From Clostridia bacterium (GTDB taxonomy: Bacteria; CBDUZB01; JAGLHV01): DNA of 22,381 bases. Position numbers and translations under genes: made by a program. Positions within the stretch are counted from its first letter, which is position 1. Each line of letters begins with the position of its first letter. The notes under the pieces were generated by a model that made no database searches, was not told the origin of the DNA, and saw only the letters and a program-made list of their open reading frames with translations. Shown here piece after piece: positions 20,974 to 22,381 of the stretch. The DNA is taken from NCBI GenBank assembly GCA_030595925.1, contig JAUVLC010000034.1:1-22381 (forward strand), written 5' to 3'.

Positions 20974-22381
20974 TTATGACTCTCTGTTATTTTGTTTCTT
21001 AATAAACTCCAACAAACATTTTGCTTTATCTTGCAAATCCGGATTCATCTTTATCGCTTTTTCAATTTGCAATACTGCTAAATCATGTTTCTGCACACAA
21101 GTATAAACCAACCCTAAATTGTAATACCCTCTCCATAATTGAGGTTTTAACTGAATTGCTCTTTTAAATGAAATAATTGCTCCAGAATAATTGTAATTCT
21201 TTAAATAGAGCTTTCCTAACAACAAATATTCTTTTGAATTATTTGGTTTGTTTTTTACTATTTCTTTTTGCCGAAGAAAATTTACTCTGTTTATAGCTAT
21301 TTCATAATTTGGTTGTAAATTAATTGCTTTTTTATAATATTTTAAAGCATCATCAACCAATCCTTTTTTTTCATAACAACTCCCCAAATTAAAATACCCT
21401 GCAAAATTAGAATGCACCTCTATTGCCCTTTTTAAACTTGCTATTGCTTTTTTCAAATTTTTATAATTAAACCAATAAACCCCTTGTGCATTCAATTTTT
21501 TAGATTGCAAATCAGTTTCGATTACTTTATATATTTTTGCAGTTTTTTGGTCTAAGGATTGAAACATTACTAAAGGAACAATGATTAATTTGCTCTCTTT
21601 TAACCCATTCAACTTTCCAATTATTTCGTCCTGCTCTTCATTATCTGTAATAATGTATTTAATCTTTTTATCTTTTATTATAAACTCAATCTCCTCCGGA
21701 TCTCTTTTAAAATTAGGACAATAAGGTTCTTTTTCAAAATAAACTGCTCTGCGATTAGTATTTAAATAAAATAATGGAGGATTAGAACATATAAACACAT
21801 CCTTTATAGAAGTTTTCTCCTTTACCCAATCATTTATGCTTAACTCGTCCATATACCAAAGCAAACTATGTTTTTTCTTTGCTCTCCCCATTAATTGTTC
21901 ATAATTCGACACATAATTAATATTTGCCATTCCCAATCTCATTATGAATAATAAATTACCCACAAATAAAATACCTAAGCCAACAATCAATAACCATCCC
22001 TTCTTTCTAAAAAATTGCAAGTTTATAAACTGAGAAAGCCGGAATATAATCAACAACAAACCATTTATAAAATAGTGTATTATGAAAGGAAGTAAAGGCA
22101 GGAAAATTCTATTCCATATTTTCATACAAAGACAGGGAGATAAAGTAGAAACTATACCTAAATAACATAGAATGTAGATATTTACTAAATTATCCTCGTC
22201 AGTCTGATTAGCAGATATAAAACCTAATAGAATAATTATAAAAATAAATATCTCCCCAAGGCCATAGAAACTAAACAGGGAATGGGCAACAAAACTATTT
22301 ACTGCATTCATCTGTTCGTACAAAGAAAAAAAACATCCTTCGCCAATTTTTGAAAATAAAGGAAAAAAATATCCGGAAATC
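20974..22381 (-). CDS. GT39-like glycosyltransferase with TPR domain, copy 3 (5' end outside window)
   Basis: The frame stays open to the right edge of the window, and the TTG at 22323 is only an internal leucine: residues before it (GYFFPLFSKIGEGCF) align with the GY-x-x-x-x-x-LFPGWF region of the other copies. What remains (469 codons) holds the last membrane segments, an extracytoplasmic domain (INDWVKEKTS, then PLFYLNTNRRAVYFE) and a TPR block (AGYFNLGSCYEKKGLVDDA, GYYNLGLVYTCVQKHDLAV) ending near KKQNNRES. The start, the acidic loop and the first half of the membrane part are missing. It is the third copy in a directional array. Confidence 0.85.
   Translation of the reverse strand, partial: ISGYFFPLFSKIGEGCFFSLYEQMNAVNSFVAHSLFSFYGLGEIFIFIIILLGFISANQTDEDNLVNIYILCYLGIVSTLSPCLCMKIWNRIFLPLLPFIIHYFINGLLLIIFRLSQFINLQFFRKKGWLLIVGLGILFVGNLLFIMRLGMANINYVSNYEQLMGRAKKKHSLLWYMDELSINDWVKEKTSIKDVFICSNPPLFYLNTNRRAVYFEKEPYCPNFKRDPEEIEFIIKDKKIKYIITDNEEQDEIIGKLNGLKESKLIIVPLVMFQSLDQKTAKIYKVIETDLQSKKLNAQGVYWFNYKNLKKAIASLKRAIEVHSNFAGYFNLGSCYEKKGLVDDALKYYKKAINLQPNYEIAINRVNFLRQKEIVKNKPNNSKEYLLLGKLYLKNYNYSGAIISFKRAIQLKPQLWRGYYNLGLVYTCVQKHDLAVLQIEKAIKMNPDLQDKAKCLLEFIKKQNNRES

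Noticed and set aside
22321-22323. TTG as the start of GT39 copy 3
   Set aside because: The same frame is open to the window edge and aligns with internal residues of the other two copies, so the true start lies outside.

Overview
This is a 22.4-kb, AT-rich window (well under 40% G+C by eye). Every intact gene lies on the minus strand. Genes for ADP-heptose synthesis (gmhA, hldE-C/rfaE2) point to an LPS-making, Gram-negative-type envelope. The gene order aroC-aroK-aroB-aroQ-pepP/Q-efp-accB-accC, the split heptose and thiamine genes, REPIN-like palindromes and several GT-C glycosyltransferase/TPR fusions suggest an uncultivated candidate-phylum bacterium of the Omnitrophota/Desantisbacteria kind. 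That placement is inference; no marker gene here fixes it.

Region 1 (about 1-9353) is a housekeeping run transcribed right to left: aroC, aroK, aroB, aroQ, an M24 peptidase, efp, accB, accC, gmhA, rfaE2, thiD2, thiE. Many junctions are 4-base ATGA overlaps or nearly so, so these genes are probably co-transcribed and translationally coupled. They cover the end of the shikimate pathway up to chorismate, the biotin carboxylase half of acetyl-CoA carboxylase, EF-P, two steps of ADP-heptose synthesis and the joining steps of thiamine synthesis. The largest break, between aroB and aroQ, holds a nested palindromic REPIN/MITE-like element. The left edge is a 14-bp tandem repeat that touches the thiE stop codon.

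Region 2 (about 9354-12071) is an accessory island. It holds a remnant of a HepT-like (DUF86) toxin gene, an SMC/ABC-type AAA ATPase followed one base later by a small TOPRIM/DUF4276-like protein (a plausible anti-phage or OLD-like two-gene system), a perfect 9-bp-arm palindrome just upstream of the ATPase, and a frameshifted DUF559 (Vsr-like) endonuclease gene. The DUF559 gene is boxed by near-identical 35-bp inverted repeats.

Region 3 (about 12094-22381) is an envelope or glycan region built from repeated modules. There are three paralogous GT39-like membrane glycosyltransferases with C-terminal TPR repeats (one cut by the window edge) and two B12-binding radical SAM enzymes. Between them lies debris: a 223-bp radical SAM fragment, the N-terminal and C-terminal ends of a DegT/DnrJ/EryC1 aminotransferase in the wrong order, and a glycosyltransferase fragment on the opposite strand. 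The arrangement suggests an ancestral [GT39-TPR / DegT / radical SAM] unit that was duplicated and then scrambled by recombination. No RNA gene or CRISPR array was seen.
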